Shown here piece by piece: positions 39,707 through 53,230 of a DNA stretch of 64,000 nucleotides. The stretch's first letter is position 1; each line of letters starts with the position of its first letter. Origin of the DNA: Lates calcarifer (lineage: Eukaryota; Chordata; Actinopteri; Centropomidae); assembly GCF_001640805.2 (NCBI RefSeq), contig NC_066844.1, forward strand, positions 17,658,640 through 17,722,639, given 5' to 3'. The notes beneath the pieces are model-generated. The model made no database searches, was not told the origin of the DNA, and saw only the letters and a program-made list of their open reading frames with translations. Made by a program: the position numbers and the translations under genes.

Positions 39707-42700
39707 ATGGAGAACGAAGATGAAGAAAAGGACGTGGAGTCTGAAGTGGCGGAGCTGCGTCTGAAAGTAGACTCGCTGAAGCAGGAGCTCAGAGAGTGCA
39801 GAGCCGAGCTGACGAAGCTGCAGAAGCAGCTGAAGCAGTCAGAAAGACTGCAGAGGAACACAGAGAGCTACAATGAAGACCTGAGGAAACAGGTCAGTCC
39901 ATGCTTACACTCAGAGAAAGGGCTATCATTATACAGTACATGCGGTGTAACAGCTTAGTTTGTTCAAAGCTATCCACCACAGTATGGTTGTTAATCTATC
40001 TTCTCTCTCTGAAAACACTTTAAGGTATCTGTTTACACTGTGAAGCCATGTGGTGATGTTAATATAGGCATCTAAACATTCATTTGAATGGGTCTGTCGA
40101 AACTTTATTTTTTTCTGTTTTAAATAGTTCTAAAATGCTCTCCTGAATTCATTTTGAAATATTGTTTTAGGTTGATCAGCTGAGCGCAGAGATTCATGAG
40201 CGGAAGAAGAAAGATAAGGACAGAGTCAACAGTGAAACTCAGACAGAAGAATATGTATGGACAGAAACTGGTGTGTTACATTTCTGTGTACGTTAATTAC
40301 ATTGGGTGAAAGTGTCAGTTTGTCAAAAAGTGAGAAGTTTGTTCAAATATTCCCTTCCAGATTATTACAACTACTACTATGGAGGCTACTATCAGAACCC
40401 TGAGGCAGCAGACACTCAGGAAGGCCTGAACGCAGCAGCAGCAGAAGAAGTAGCAGCAGTAGTGGATGGAGCTGATGGCAGCGAGACAGCAGAGGTTTCA
40501 ACACCAACTGCAGCAGTAGCAGCAGTAGTTGCTGATGAGTCAGGTCAACCTGACAGCAGTGTTACAGCCACAACAGAGGTCAGCTTTATTAGAAAATTAG
40601 TCATTAGTTAGTTATTTTGAAGAATCACTTGACAAAATGACAAATATTTGGTGTTTTTGCTTTTTGCTAGTTCATAGAATGAGATGAATTTATTTCTTTT
40701 CCAGGGAGGTGATGCAGGATCCATAGCTGATATGTTGAGGGCCACTGCCGAAGAGGCTATGACACAGACTGGGTTTGTGTTTGATGAGACCACAGGAATG
40801 TACTATGACCACAGCACAGGCTTCTACTACGACTCGGTGCGTCAACCGCTTTTGTGTATAATTTGACTGTCTAGCAAAATTAATTTCAGCAGTACTTTTT
40901 CATTTTGTCAGACATTATGTATCAGTTATTTGATCTTACATGTGTTTTTTTTCTTTTCCTCAGGCCAGTCAGTTGTACTATGATGCCAACACAGGCATTT
41001 ACTACTACTACGACGCGGAGAGCGGACGATACCAGTTTCATTCCAGGATTGAGGTGTCTGCTGCACAGACTGGTGCAGAGCCTTGCTCAGACAAGAACAC
41101 TACTGAAAAGAAAGGCAAGAAGTTCAAGAAAGGGGTCAAGAAAATGTCACACCAGGATGATAAGGTGCGTAACAACTAGATATCTTATTGATGCATGGCA
41201 TGGATTAATTTTATTCATTGAGGCTGACAGCTTAGCTTTTGACTTTGTACTAGTTCCCCTTAAAAACCTTCTCGACTTTGGTGGTCTCAGTCTTCAAACA
41301 CTTGCTTTTTGTATTATTTTAAGGGTAGCTCACTAAAAGACTATTTTATTTATACTCTGACCTAGGTGCAAGAAGTGACTAGCTCATTGGCTAAAATGAA
41401 GATTTCCTCTCACTGGAATACTGCTGCACACAGAGGTACACTTTTTATACCAACACACAAAGTGTTTACAAATATTTCTGGTTATTTTTAACCTGGGAAT
41501 TAGTTAAATAACTGCTATTACAAAAAGTCCTTTTTACACATTCCAATAACAGAATAAATCACTTGTACAGTTTTAGTAAAGGCGTGTCATTCATACAAGC
41601 TACACCTAAGTGTGATAAGACCATTTACTCTCTGTTATCATTAATCAGAAGTCTCAAACCAGAAGAGAGGTTGTAAAACTTTTGCAAACTTTCCATAGAG
41701 TCATAATGTTTTGTTTTCCAAGTGAGGTAGAACTTTATCGAGCTTTATCGTTTCTTAAGAAACTGATCAAACCTCAAAACAATCAATAATTGTGACACAA
41801 CTGGAAAAAAAACACAAGTGGAAGATAGCTCGGTGCAAACTAATATTTTGATGGCTGAGGAGAATTATGGTGAATAGTCTTTGAAGACTGAGACCATGTA
41901 TAAGAACACTGTGCCAAAAGACGCGGGATCTGTAGTACAAAGCCAGCTGGCCTGCTGTCAGTGAACATCACCGGAGGTGGTAATCACACCATTGACTGTC
42001 TGATGGCAGGAGCTCATATCTGATGACAATAAGTTGGAGGAGGACGAAACTGACTGGGTCGAACATCAAACGACTAAGAGGACCACAGAATCACGAAAAC
42101 TCAAGAAGAGGTCTTGTGGAGGAGAGGAGGAGAGCGACAAATCTTCGTCAAAGAGGAAGAAACAGAAAAATGGTTCACGCCACGATGATAAGAGAAGATC
42201 GAAGAAGAAAAGCAAGAAATCAAAATCAGCAAAGCGGAAGAAGAAAAAGAGCCCTGCTCGGAGCAATGACTCAGAGGAGAACAGCGAACCAGAAGAGGGT
42301 GAGATCACAGAGTCTGAGAGAGACGAGTGGGAATCTACTCCTTCGTTCTCATCGTCTTCTGGCTCCCCTTCCAGGGAAGACCCAGAATTGGAATCAGAGA
42401 TGGAGACTCAGAGTCAGGAAGGTGAGAGGGGAAAAAAGCTGAATTTAGCACCTGCCCTGGACACATATACTCTTTGGGAAATTTGTTTTAGCTCATAGTA
42501 ATGTTGTTGTTTTATTTTTTTTCCTAGCACTCTCTCTGAGGCTGTCCTGCCATGTCTTACTATTTTGAGGTGTCTTTTTCTTGCAGTCAAAGACATTTGG
42601 CCGCCCTGTGTACGGGTGACAGTGGTTAGGTCTCCAGTGCTACAGGTGGGCACTCTGTTCATCATCACAGCCGACTCTCCAGCCACCATTGGCAGGTTTG

Positions 42701-44370
42701 TGTCATTTTCTCTCTTGTCATGTGGCAGCATGAGTTCCAAAGATGTAAAACTGAGAGCATGCAGTTTTAGAATGGGGCATTGTTAGTGCTGAGGCTGCAA
42801 TACTGAGCCACATGACTCTTTATGAAGACTACAAGTAGTGTCTTGCTTGGTGTGGATAATTGATCTACAGTATGTCATAATGGCTCAGAAAGCTTCTTTA
42901 TGCCAACATCCCGTCCTTCTGTTGCAGAGAGAAAGATATGGATCATGCAATCAGAATACCAGAGATGGGAGTCAGCAAGGTGACCCTCTTCACTTGTATA
43001 TTTCTCCAGGGATCAGAATCATTCATTTGTGTAGTGTGAGGTTTCTAACTGTAAACTGTGTTTGGTTTCAGTTCCATGCAGAGGTGTACTTTGACCAGGA
43101 GCAGCAGAGCTACATGCTGGTGGACCAGGGAAGCCAGAACGGGACAGTCATCAATGGCAACAGAATCTTACAGGTTAACATTTTATTTTAGTTTTCTGCC
43201 TCTAAATAAAACAAGAAAACTTCACATTAGCAACGGCGTTATCAATTAATATTTCTTCTGCAGCCAAAAGCCAAGTGTGAGCCACATGCACTGATGCACG
43301 GTGATGAGGTGAAGATGGGAGAGACGGTGCTCTCCTTCCATATCCACTCAGGCACCGATACCTGCGATGGATGTGAGCCTGGTCAGGTGATGGCTCACCT
43401 CAGCAAACACAGGAGAGAGGAGAACACTGGTGAGTGACGTCAAGGGGAGAAACACACAACGAGAACAGTGTGTTTGGTATAAATTCATGAAACGGCAGTG
43501 ATATATTTAGCTTTACTCACTTTTTCTTTCCCCAAAGGCCCTGCTCTCACCAAAGAGGATAAAGAAGCACTAAGACAGAAGGAGTTGAAGCAGATGAAGG
43601 CCAAGTACGGCCTGCAGGTGGGTGTTATCAAGACAAGCAGCATACAGTTTTAGTTTAAACCCTCCTATTCTCTTTATACAGCCAGTCACCTCTGTGCTTT
43701 TCTGTAAACAGAGCAGCGAGTATGAGGAGACAAAAACCCTGAAGAACCCCAAATACAAGGACCGAGCAGAGTCTCGACGACAGACGGTGGGCAGCGAGGG
43801 CGTTTTCCAACGAGATGATGCGCCTGCTTCTGTTCATGAGTAAGCCTGTTGTCTTTGACTGTTGCTAAAGATTTGAAATAATGAATGCAAGTATTAATCT
43901 TATATTATGTTTTTGCTCTGAAAGGGAGATCAGTGAAGTCAATAAAGGACGGAAGATGTTGGAAAAGATGGGCTGGAAGAAAGGAGAGGGACTGGGCAAA
44001 GAGGGAACTGGAATGAAAGACCCGGTAAGACTGCTTTACAAGCTGCAGATGTCTAACTGGCAAATAGATGTACTCTGAGGAAATAAAATGACTCAATTGT
44101 CTTTCTCTCCCATTCCCTTTCCCGCAGATTGAGCTGAAAATCAGAAAGTCCCAGTCAGGTTTGGGGGCCGGTGCCGCCATGTCTCTAGACAGCATCTCTC
44201 TGACCCGATCAAAGTCACAGAAGAACTGGGAGAAAGCCAGGGAGAGATTTGCTGATTCGTGCCAGCCTGACATGCTGGCACACAAAACAACACAGAACAA
44301 ATCACCCAAAGCCTGGGTCAGAGCAGAGGAGACTGAGACCGCAAACACACAAACAGACAGTCAACGTTAA
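39707..44370 (+). CDS. aggf1: Angiogenic factor with G-patch and FHA domains 1, complete
   Basis: AGGF1 is a nuclear/secreted vertebrate protein that promotes angiogenesis and interacts with TWEAK-linked and splicing factors. Coding exons: 39707-39892, 40171-40270, 40361-40578, 40705-40836, 40964-41164, 42010-42421, 42587-42695, 42928-42979, 43072-43173, 43264-43429, 43538-43617, 43712-43839, 43925-44024, 44128-44370. They total 2229 bp (742 residues; human about 714) with consistent phases. Order of domains: coiled coil (7-61), OCRE octamer repeats (about 190-245), a Lys/Glu-rich acidic-basic stretch with EPEEGEITESE, FHA (about 430-525) and G-patch (about 633-665). The OCRE run is rich in tyrosine (GMYYDHSTGFYYDS, GIYYYYDAESGRYQFHS). 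The ATG at 39707 is the first after the acceptor and opens the conserved coiled coil. Confidence 0.96.
40705..41164 (+). CDS. aggf1: aggf1 exons encoding the OCRE domain
   Basis: Two exons (40705-40836 and 40964-41164) encode the tyrosine-rich octamer repeats: TGFVFDETTGMYYDHSTGFY, then QLYYDANTGIYYYYDAESGR and YQFHSRIE. Introns split the domain in phase 0. A lysine-rich tail, KKGKKFKKGVKK, follows. Confidence 0.95.
42587..43429 (+). CDS. aggf1: aggf1 exons encoding the FHA domain
   Basis: Four exons encode a phosphothreonine-binding fold. Key FHA positions are visible: ATIGR at the 42695/42928 junction, SKFHAEVYFD with the conserved Ser and His, and QGSQNGTVING with the NG turn. GETVLSFHIH and DTCDGCEPGQV close the domain. 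Confidence 0.95.
43925..44370 (+). CDS. aggf1: aggf1 exons encoding the G-patch and C-terminus
   Basis: The first exon encodes NKGRKMLEKMGWKKGEGLGK, a canonical G-patch with glycines at the expected spacing. The last exon continues with IELKIRKSQSGLGAG and KNWEKARERFADS, then stops at 44368-44370. Confidence 0.95.
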
Positions 44371-45440
44371 GGATAAGTACAGGTGCATATATTTATTGTG
44401 GTTATTAAGAGCTGAATGTTATTTTTACTCCGTTTGTTCTGTAGTACGTTGGATGGAGACCCCCAGCAACAAATTATTTTCCCCTTGTTCTGAAGAGAAT
44501 AGAATCTGATCATCAGTGTTAAATCTGACGCCTTATTTCAGTCTAATTGTAGTCGATGAGTTTAGCCTACAAAAACGGGAGACATTCTAGCATAGTTTTC
44601 GATCAAGAATTTAACATTTTTAATGTCATCTAAGCATTTTGAGCCCACAGCTGTTGCCATCTTTATGGCCACGGTCTCTTATTAATGGCAGTAAACGACA
44701 GATTTTGGGCAATGGAGAAAACTGTTTTGATAATCAGGAGATACAGTGTGGGATTCAACAGATGCATGAAGGTTGTTGAAAAAGACTTTGAATTAAAACA
44801 TGTCCATTCATCTGTTTTTCACTGCATCATTTAGCTGCTAATCACTGATGAAAAATCTATTTCATCATAGTTCTTGTTCTTAAAAGTACATTTTTATTTA
44901 GTTTTGTCATGAAAAATAGGTTGTCAATGAATATTTTTCATCATACTTTTTGTTGATGAAATTAACCTGGCTCATCACAAGTATTACATCACCATGATTT
45001 TTATGTCCATTTATGCAACATTATCAATCAGTTGTCCAGTGTTGTGCATTAACGAACTTTATAAAAGTCACTTGCTGTGGTTGAAGAATGTTTCCTCCTT
45101 TCCTCCATAAGCGAGTAGTGTGGGATGTTTACAGTCCACAACACTGGAAGTAGAGGCACTGACAGATTCAGCTGAGTGTTTCACAGTCCAATGTGTCTGC
45201 GGTCCAACCTGCAGAGGGCAGATCCGCCACTGTGCCTCCCAGAACAAAAAGGGCATGGATCGCCTCAAGCAAATATTGACACAGGGAAGCTATATTTCTC
45301 ACAATGAGATCATACTATTATGAGACAACCCCCATAAACCGATCATATTTAACCAGTCACAACTGCTCGCTGTAACGGTGTCCCAATTCTCCCCAACCCC
45401 CCTTTTTATAAATGTTGCACAATAAATTTTGAATATGTTC
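44371..45440 (+). terminator. aggf1: aggf1 3' UTR and polyadenylation signal
   Basis: The first AATAAA clearly beyond the stop and outside coding introns is at 45421-45426 (GCACAATAAATTTTG), giving a 3' UTR of about 1 kb. A variant ATTAAA lies near 44792. The site in use is inferred. Confidence 0.45.
45208..45221 (+). promoter_or_regulatory. CTCF-like motif
   Basis: CCTGCAGAGGGCAG agrees with CCASYAGRKGGCRS at 13 of 14 positions. It lies in the predicted aggf1 3' UTR. Motif match only. Confidence 0.25.
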
Positions 45441-47759
45441 AGCATTCTTGGTTCTGTTCACTGCCGCTTAATGTTCGATCAGATCCTGTTTTATTGTCAT
45501 TAGTGTGTTTGCTCAAAAGCCCATGGGCACGCACAGCCGCATACTTGTGTAAGGCCAGTGAGCAAACATACTTTACAGTCCATCTGTATGCACTCTTATC
45601 TGTGGATTCATTTTGAGGGTGTGTGAATATTTGCATGTGTGTGCAAGTGTACGCTTGAACAGAGGCCAGTCTCACACCAAATGGAAAATGAATGCAAATG
45701 TAGCAACAAGTTCATTATTATAGTTTATGTTGTAGTACAACTTTACAAATATTACCTTGTAATGTGGGAGAGATAAAAAGCCTAATTCGCAACAAATCAA
45801 GTATAAAGTTAACAAATGAAAGCTTAAATGGTGGTAGATTTTCAGTAATGCTCTGTAAAATCTGCATCTAACGGGTGAGCGATTTGACTCACATGATATT
45901 GTTGCTGTGACTCCTTGAAATGGCTCGGCTGCTGCCCTTCTTCTGACTTATATTGCCACCCATTTTGATCTTCCCTCTCTCCAGTCGATGGGTAGACACC
46001 GCCACCAGTACACAAGCGCGTATTTCCCTTAGCTGGTAGGCATACTCTCCCGACACAGTTCAGGAGATAGCAGCAGTGCTATGCTGCCACAGTTCTCCCT
46101 CTCTCTTGACAGGTAGGTCCTCTCGTCCCTCCCTTCTCAAAGTCTCCTCCCTCAACCTACTGTCAGTTGCTGCAAGTGTAAACATTCAGCAGCTGATACT
46201 TGTGGGTGTAATGAAATTGGGAGCTATTGGCTTGTGTCATGTGCACCCGGTCGTACCGGGTAGAAAGTCTCAGCCATAAAAAGATGTTGTGAGTCATGAG
46301 ATAAAATGGGAATTCATTCATGTGCGAGGATGTGGCTCAGGGCTTTTCAGAGATCTGGCTTGACCAGTTCCTGAGACTGCGAGAGCATTCAGAGGAACAC
46401 TGGCCCACTGTTCTTTCAAGTGCGTTCATAATGAAATTTTTTTCAGAGGTTATTATGCAAAACATGTGAAATTATTCTTAGTGCTTTGGGACAAAATCAG
46501 ATGATTTGAGTTCTATTCATTGCCTGATGCGTGATAATGATAATATACCAGTAATTGAATCTCCTCTGTTGCAGTCCATGTTGAAGTGCTTTTTTGCAAA
46601 TATTAAACACTGGAGTGTGGGGAGGTTGTGCAATCTGTGCATGTTAATCTTGCAGAGAGTACACTTTGACTTCTCTCACAGCAAGAAAATGTAACTATTC
46701 CTGAGATGACTGTTGAACTCTCTCAGGCAAGTAGCAACAAGTTCTCTTTAAATCTTAGTTCGAAGCTGAAACAGAATCTGGGTTATGTGACAGACAAGAA
46801 ATAATTTTCATGTTCCTTGTGAGTGTTCAAGGTTCGCTTCCACCACATCTGTATTTTAGAATATGTTTTTAGGTAAAGCAAGGAACTCAATTAAATATTG
46901 CCATTTAACAAATTGGTTTATCTAAACAGAATTAGACACGCCACAGGTGTGGTAAGAGTTTTGAAAATTAGGACACAGTTTTTACACAATTGCTGAAACT
47001 TTCTATTGCAATCTCTGACTCTTAGAGAGGCCTTGTTTCATCCAGCTTTGAGCCAAACATACATCAAAGGTCAAGAAGCAAGAAAAGGTCATCCCCTCCT
47101 CCATACCACACATACATAAACCCAACCACAGAGACCTGTAAAAAAACAAGTCTTGTGTGCTGCATTTTTAAATAAGATCAGACAAAGTATTCATATCTGC
47201 AAATCATAAGTGTATGCTATGTCTTTACAGTGAAGTGTGCCAGTATTCAGATGAAGTTTAAGCCCTTGCTCCAAGTCTAGATAGGTGAGATGAGTCAGAA
47301 GTTACTGATGAAAGATGGGTGTTTTCTTGCCATAATTTACATTTCCCATGCAAGGTTTAACTTACATTTAGAGTATTATGTACTGTCATTCTTAAAATTA
47401 AATGCTTACGTTATATTCAATATGTTGTCAAACTAGTAATGTAGACTATAACATAAAGAAAAGACAGTTGATTTAAGTGTTTGCAAGTTTGCCCAGGTGT
47501 AAAAAAAGAGTATTAGGGATGGGCCCTGCAATTAGACTATTTTATCAATGAGCTTTTGTTGAGGCAAATAGATGTCGATTCAGTTCTGTTGTTATCTGGT
47601 AGAAGCCAATTAAAAAAAAAAAAAAAAGTTTATGGTGCTCCTGTTATTGTCCACCACCTAGATGGATGTATTTACTGCTGCAGGAATCTGTGATCCAGCA
47701 TTTGTTATGGCAATCCTTCCCTCACTACAGGAACCAAAGAAAAAATATCTATATTTTTC

Positions 47760-48130
47760 CTGACTTTTCTCTAATTTTCTTTTTTTTCATGTAAAATACT
47801 ATATAAAAAGCAAAAAAAGTGGCTTGTTGACCAATCCAAAATAAATAAAATTCAATTATATTGTATAATGTATTTAAATTACATTAACTACATGAAATTT
47901 TATATTAGATTTCTTAAAAATAAGTTGAATTGAATCAATTAAATGAATTATATTAATCAAATATATTGAATTGAATTAAATACATTTAACTGAGTTAAAC
48001 TAAATCAATTAATTTAAGTTATTCAAAGTATATTAAATCAATCAATTATACTGAATTGAATTTAAAAAAATAATGTCATCAATTAAGCATTTTTATGTTA
48101 AATATTAATAAATATATGTTAGATATTAAA
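47760..48130. repeat. AT-rich degenerate AATTGA-type low-complexity tract
   Basis: About 370 bp of A/T-dominated sequence with repeated AATTGAATT, TTAAAT and AATCAATTAA words, at far lower GC than its surroundings. Confidence 0.75.
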
Positions 48131-49429
48131 TTGTTTCATGAACTGTAATGGAATTCAGCTCAGTTCAGTCACTTTATTGGTCCTACAGCTAGGACGCAAT
48201 TTTTAGGAACTCCCCATGCTGGGAGCTTCTTATAGTCTTGGGATATTTTGTGAGTGCAACCCAGTCTCAAAAATTCCCCAGTGAAACAATCAGAGGAGGT
48301 AAACTCAACCAAATTCTTTGGTTGGTCCCGATTTGTCATCGAGTGAAGCCTGACATCAACTGGTAGACTTTGAACATTACCAGAGTCTGTGTAATGTGGT
48401 GTCAGAGCAACCATGTAGTGTAACAGTAAGAGCAACTCCTTCATCATCATCATCATTCATAGTTTCCCTACATGGGACAGGATGTTATTTGTTTTCATGG
48501 GGTTCCATTATGGTCAAGGGCTGGACTAGGCTGTGTGCTGTGAACATCGGTCAATGGAGCCTGTAATTTTGGAAAATATACCTCAGAAAGACGTTTCAGT
48601 GAGAAATACGTCATGATGGTTTCACTATTTTAAAGACTTGAATTGGAGTTGTATGCGCTTATAGCTCGTCTGGTGTGTTACATTGCTCACAGCTGACCAC
48701 AGCTTGTTGTACTTTCAAAAGCCAGTGACAGTGTGTTTATCTGAGCGATTCAAACAGCTGTGTAGCAGAATAAGTCCTTGTGAGAAATGTTGTGTACACA
48801 TAAACAACTCTGGGGTCATGTGATAACAGCCACAAAATGAAGACAAAAGCTCCACAGATAAATGGGAGATGCCCATGCATTACAGACAAGTAGATGGCAA
48901 AAACATATAGCATAGTATGAAAACAATCAGGATAAATCAGTTTATCACTGTATTAATTTCCCCATGAGCTAATGCCATGATGTCAGCTAGTCTTCCCAGG
49001 GGTCCAGGAAGAAATGATATTAGAAGTGAAGCTTGCCACAAGCATGTTTCTGGTTGTAAGGACTCAGTATGCTTCAGGCAAAAACTTTGATGCCTTTGTG
49101 TGCTTTAATATGCGGGATATAACCAGATATAGTACTCCACAGATTCCTCTGGGGTTACTCTTTCTAAAGGGCATTAATAATGTTTGTGAAGTCTCATTCA
49201 GTTACACTCGAGTTCTCTCTCTCTTTGATCCAGATAGAGGGAGAAACTCACTCTCCCTACCCAGACTCAAACACACTTTCATTTCAGTTTAGCCCAGACC
49301 GTGTCCGTCTGCCGTCATCTCTAACTCTGTTATCGCAATCTCAGTCTGTGCCTGTGATCCCATTGAGAGGCATGAGACCAGAAGCGACACAAGTTGAGAA
49401 GAGAAACAGTCCTGTGTTGACTCAACACT

Positions 49430-49436
<7 letters not shown>

Positions 49437-49502
<66 letters not shown>
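49437..49502. repeat. CA microsatellite
   Basis: Thirty-three uninterrupted CA units. Confidence 0.98.
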
Positions 49503-49505
<3 letters not shown>

Positions 49506-51525
49506 CACTTCCGGCTCAGTCAGCCCTCCTAGCCACGTCCGTCTAGACCTCTAAATCTGAGCCTTTACAAATTAGAACAGAACTCTCAGGCTGTAAACAC
49601 AAGATTGTACTATTTTAAAACCTGATTGTGATGCTTGGATAGCAGTCAAACGAGATTCCAGCTCAGAGGAAACGCACTTGTCAGATCTGAATGTCCATGT
49701 GAGGAGAGGAGAGGACAGGAGAGGTCAGGAAGTGGGGATATAAATGCTTCTAAAAAGTTCACAGGTCATCCAACTCGATCTTTTTGGCTGAGAGGAAATG
49801 ATCCTCATTCCAACCACATTCCAATGGAAATTTTTCACTTAATGAAGCATGCTCTTTCAAAATCATCCTTTGTATGTTAACAAGAAGGAAATTAGATTAC
49901 CCTGTTTGGAAAAAGAAATCTCTTGCAAAGCTATTGTTTATGTAAAAATAAAGCATATTATGTAATCCTGCTAAAGCCGTCATAAGGCTTCTGTTTGTGT
50001 ATCTGAGGGGGAAATGACCCTTCCCATGTATGTCATGTCAAGAATCTTTGTATAAATACCACATCCAGAGCAGAATTCTCCTCCTTCAGACTGAATGGAA
50101 ATTCCAACAAAACTACAGCTTCCTCCTGGCAAGTGACTTAGTCACAGCCACTGTTGAATGTCTTCCACCCATTGGCCTTTCCTGCTCAGAGCCCCAAGCC
50201 TCTGGGTGTGTCTCCCCGTGACCTCATCTTCCCAGAAAAACCTCTAGAAACCTCAGCAGTACAATCACTCACATGATGCAGCCTCTGTGAGAGTGGTCCA
50301 CAACAACAAACCGGTCAGTTCGTAGGGAAATGTCTGTCTTTGCTTATTATATCAACAGTGCTTGATGGTAGTGCCTGTACCCCCAGTCTGTTCATTCAAC
50401 CGGAGTGTGTGTGCGTGTGTGTGCAGACTACAGCATCCTGTTTATGCAGCCTGGTCACTCTGCCTGCTTTGAGAACTTGTAATATTTGGCTCAGTCTCAA
50501 ACACGAACAAGCCCTCAAACTTTCAGTATTAACCTCATTGTTCTTGCCAAACCCCCCACCCATTCAAATCTTTGTGACTAATTCTAATTCTCAAAAATAA
50601 AAAAAATCTCATGTGGGCAAACTTTCAGTAACTTGCCTTACCTACTGTAAGTCTTCACAAAAGCAGCTTTAATGAAGAGAACTGCTTTACTGCTCCGAAC
50701 ATCACACCCACCACAAACTGCTGGGTCAACTAGTGAGGGGAATTATAGATTCATGAAAAGAGGCTTTGTGTTCATGCAAAAGACAATAGCTCCCGCATGG
50801 CAGCAGGACTTTTAAACCAGACACAGCACATTCAATGAGTCATCTGACACACTGCTCAAAAGTCAGCAGATCAATACTAGAAAACTAATGCGGTCTACTG
50901 AAGCAAGCATGCTGCACAGTCTACTCAAGGCAGATAATGGCATGAGTAACGGTGCACCTGACCGGCAAGACGGCTGTCTCACTCTCAGAGTTTCACACAT
51001 TCAGAGTGTAAGTCATACCTTGGCAAGTTGCTGTGACTGGTCCGCTGCGACGTCCTTCGCAGTGGATGTAAAAAGTCGGTGGTCAGTGACAGTGATCCTT
51101 GAGGGAGTCAGCTTTCAGACTGCTGTTAGAGTTGCCGCTCTCTGAGTGAAAATACTTGTTCCCTCTGCGTGGCGGAGCTTAGCCCATGTGGCTGGATGGG
51201 AAGTGGGAAATGAACTTTCTGGGCAAAGGGCCAAGAACAGAGTGGGTTTTAAAGACACAGCAGTTTCAGTGCTATATGAGGCTTAGTCACACTTTACACT
51301 GTGTAAGTTACAAGTAAAGACATTTTAACTGCTGTATTTATCAATTCCAAACATATTGCTGTGTTTACTTGTGAAAGACAACAGAAATTCTTTTCAGTAT
51401 ATCCACTGTTACTATGCGTAACTGTGTTACTTTACACAAATGATTAGTGGCTGACAATTAGTGGCTGACATTACATTAACTATATTACTTATACCTTTTG
51501 CATAACAAACGCCAACAGAGCTTCT

Positions 51526-51910
51526 CTCTTCCAGTTGTGGAATAACATTTACTCAATACATTTACTCAAATAATGTACTTAAGTACAATTGTGAGGTATG
51601 TGCACTTCATTAGAATATTTCCATTTTCTACTTTATACCTCCACTCCACTATACCATTGTAGTTTTTTACCCCTCTACAGTTATTTCACAACTGGTTACC
51701 ATGCAATAGAATATATATGTTAATCCTAAATTAGCAAAGAGTACTTTTACTTTTGGTGCTTTAAGTCTCTTTTGATGGAAATACTTCTGCAATTTTACTC
51801 AAGTCAAATTTTAAATGCAGGATTTTTCCTTGTAACAGAGTATTTCTACTCTGTGATACTTCATCTTTTATTGTTGTAAAAGATCTGAGTACTTTCTCCA
51901 AAAGGAAAAA
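51526..51910. mobile_element. MITE-like element rich in ACTTAAGTA words
   Basis: Phrases such as GTACTTAAGTACAATTGTGA, TACCTCCACTCCAC, TACTTTTACTTTTGG and GATCTGAGTACTTTCTCCA resemble a very common teleost inverted-repeat element. GTGGTGGAAGAAATACTC fragments at 60243, 62662 and 63011 appear to be pieces of the same family. Boundaries are approximate. Confidence 0.45.
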
Positions 51911-53151
51911 ATCTGATTTCGGTATCTAATCAAAATCCCTCAGAAAATGAGATTTAAATGTTCAGTATAAATCTAATGTAAAAGGAAACATCTGTTCAGT
52001 TGTTCTGCTTTTGGAGAGCCTTTTTAAAGAAAAAACACTGAGCTGGGCATCATCATTTCACAGTTTTGTCAATTAAAGTGATGATGATCACACAATAACT
52101 CATCAAAGAATTATCATAACAGAAGCAGTCATGAATTGTAAATCAGTTATCTGGTGTCTCCCTCTAGTGTTTTTTCCTGAGAAGGCAACTGCAGCAACTA
52201 CACATCACACACTATAGAGATACAACAGTCAAACATAAACCAGTCACATTCAAGACCACAAGTGACCAAGATCACATTTCTATACTAGACTTCTAGACTT
52301 TAATGTATGCTTTCAGGCTGTGTGTTTCTAGCAATCCAGAAGCAATAAAAGAGCCAACATCAACAACAGCCTGCTGAAATTAAAGCTGCAATACATGTAC
52401 GTATTGTGGCCAAACAAGTTTCTTAATCTCTGGAGAACTGGAATGTTGAGAACATGTACAGCACACTTCACTGCAACATGCACTTATAGGCCCATGTCAT
52501 GAAAAATTATTATATCTAGATTTTGATTTATCCAGTACCAAAGCAATACTTAATTCAATTAAGCTCAGGTACTATTTCACATCTAAAGAATAGGGTATAC
52601 AATGCCAAACTATCAAACTGTGTCACTGCACAGTCACTTCCTCACCAAGCTGTATTTACTTTCAGGAAATACATGAAATCACCTCTTAGGCCCCAGGGAC
52701 AAGAAATCTGATAGCTAATGACTTTGTACCATAGACTCATCACACACTCTTTATCAGACAACCCAGCAGCGAGCATCATCACCCGGAGGCACTGCAGCTG
52801 TCACAGCCACTGGGCTAAGTCAACCCTCCACTAAAGAGCTGTGGTTTCTGTCTCAATATGTGATGAGATCACTGTCATTTTCTCCTCTGCTGCTTCCCTG
52901 TCACTATAGATTAACAGACTGGACTTGATCACTTATGCATCCTCTCCTAAGCCCCTTTCATTCACACTGTAGCCTGGCAACAGGCCACTGGGTAATATGC
53001 AGAGGATAATAGACACAGCTTGATTTCACCATTCCTGGATAAATAATGAGATGATATTAAGGGCTTAGTAAACATCAAAATGGTATTTATTCTACAGTAT
53101 ATGTCATATCTGACATATGGGAAGTTGCACACAGTATGGGTAATAGAATAT

Positions 53152-53194
<43 letters not shown>

Positions 53195-53230
53195 GACTTT
53201 ATTCATCCCCGAAGGAAAATTCGGTTGTCA
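53152..53230. repeat. GATA microsatellite with retroelement-like 3' tail
   Basis: About ten GATA units (53152-53194) abut GACTTTATTCATCCCCGAAG and GAAAATTCGG. In fish genomes this arrangement commonly marks the 3' end of a short retroelement that ended in tetranucleotide repeats. The family is not named with confidence. Confidence 0.5.

Noticed and set aside
42023..42442. Alternative 139-codon frame overlapping the aggf1 lysine-rich exon
   Set aside because: It is an Arg-rich frame shadow of the exon at 42010-42421. The true frame carries EPEEGEITESE, conserved in AGGF1, and fits the splice phases.
45120..45323. 67-codon plus-strand frame after aggf1
   Set aside because: It lies in the predicted 3' UTR, has no splice signals or recognised motifs, and is of a length expected by chance.
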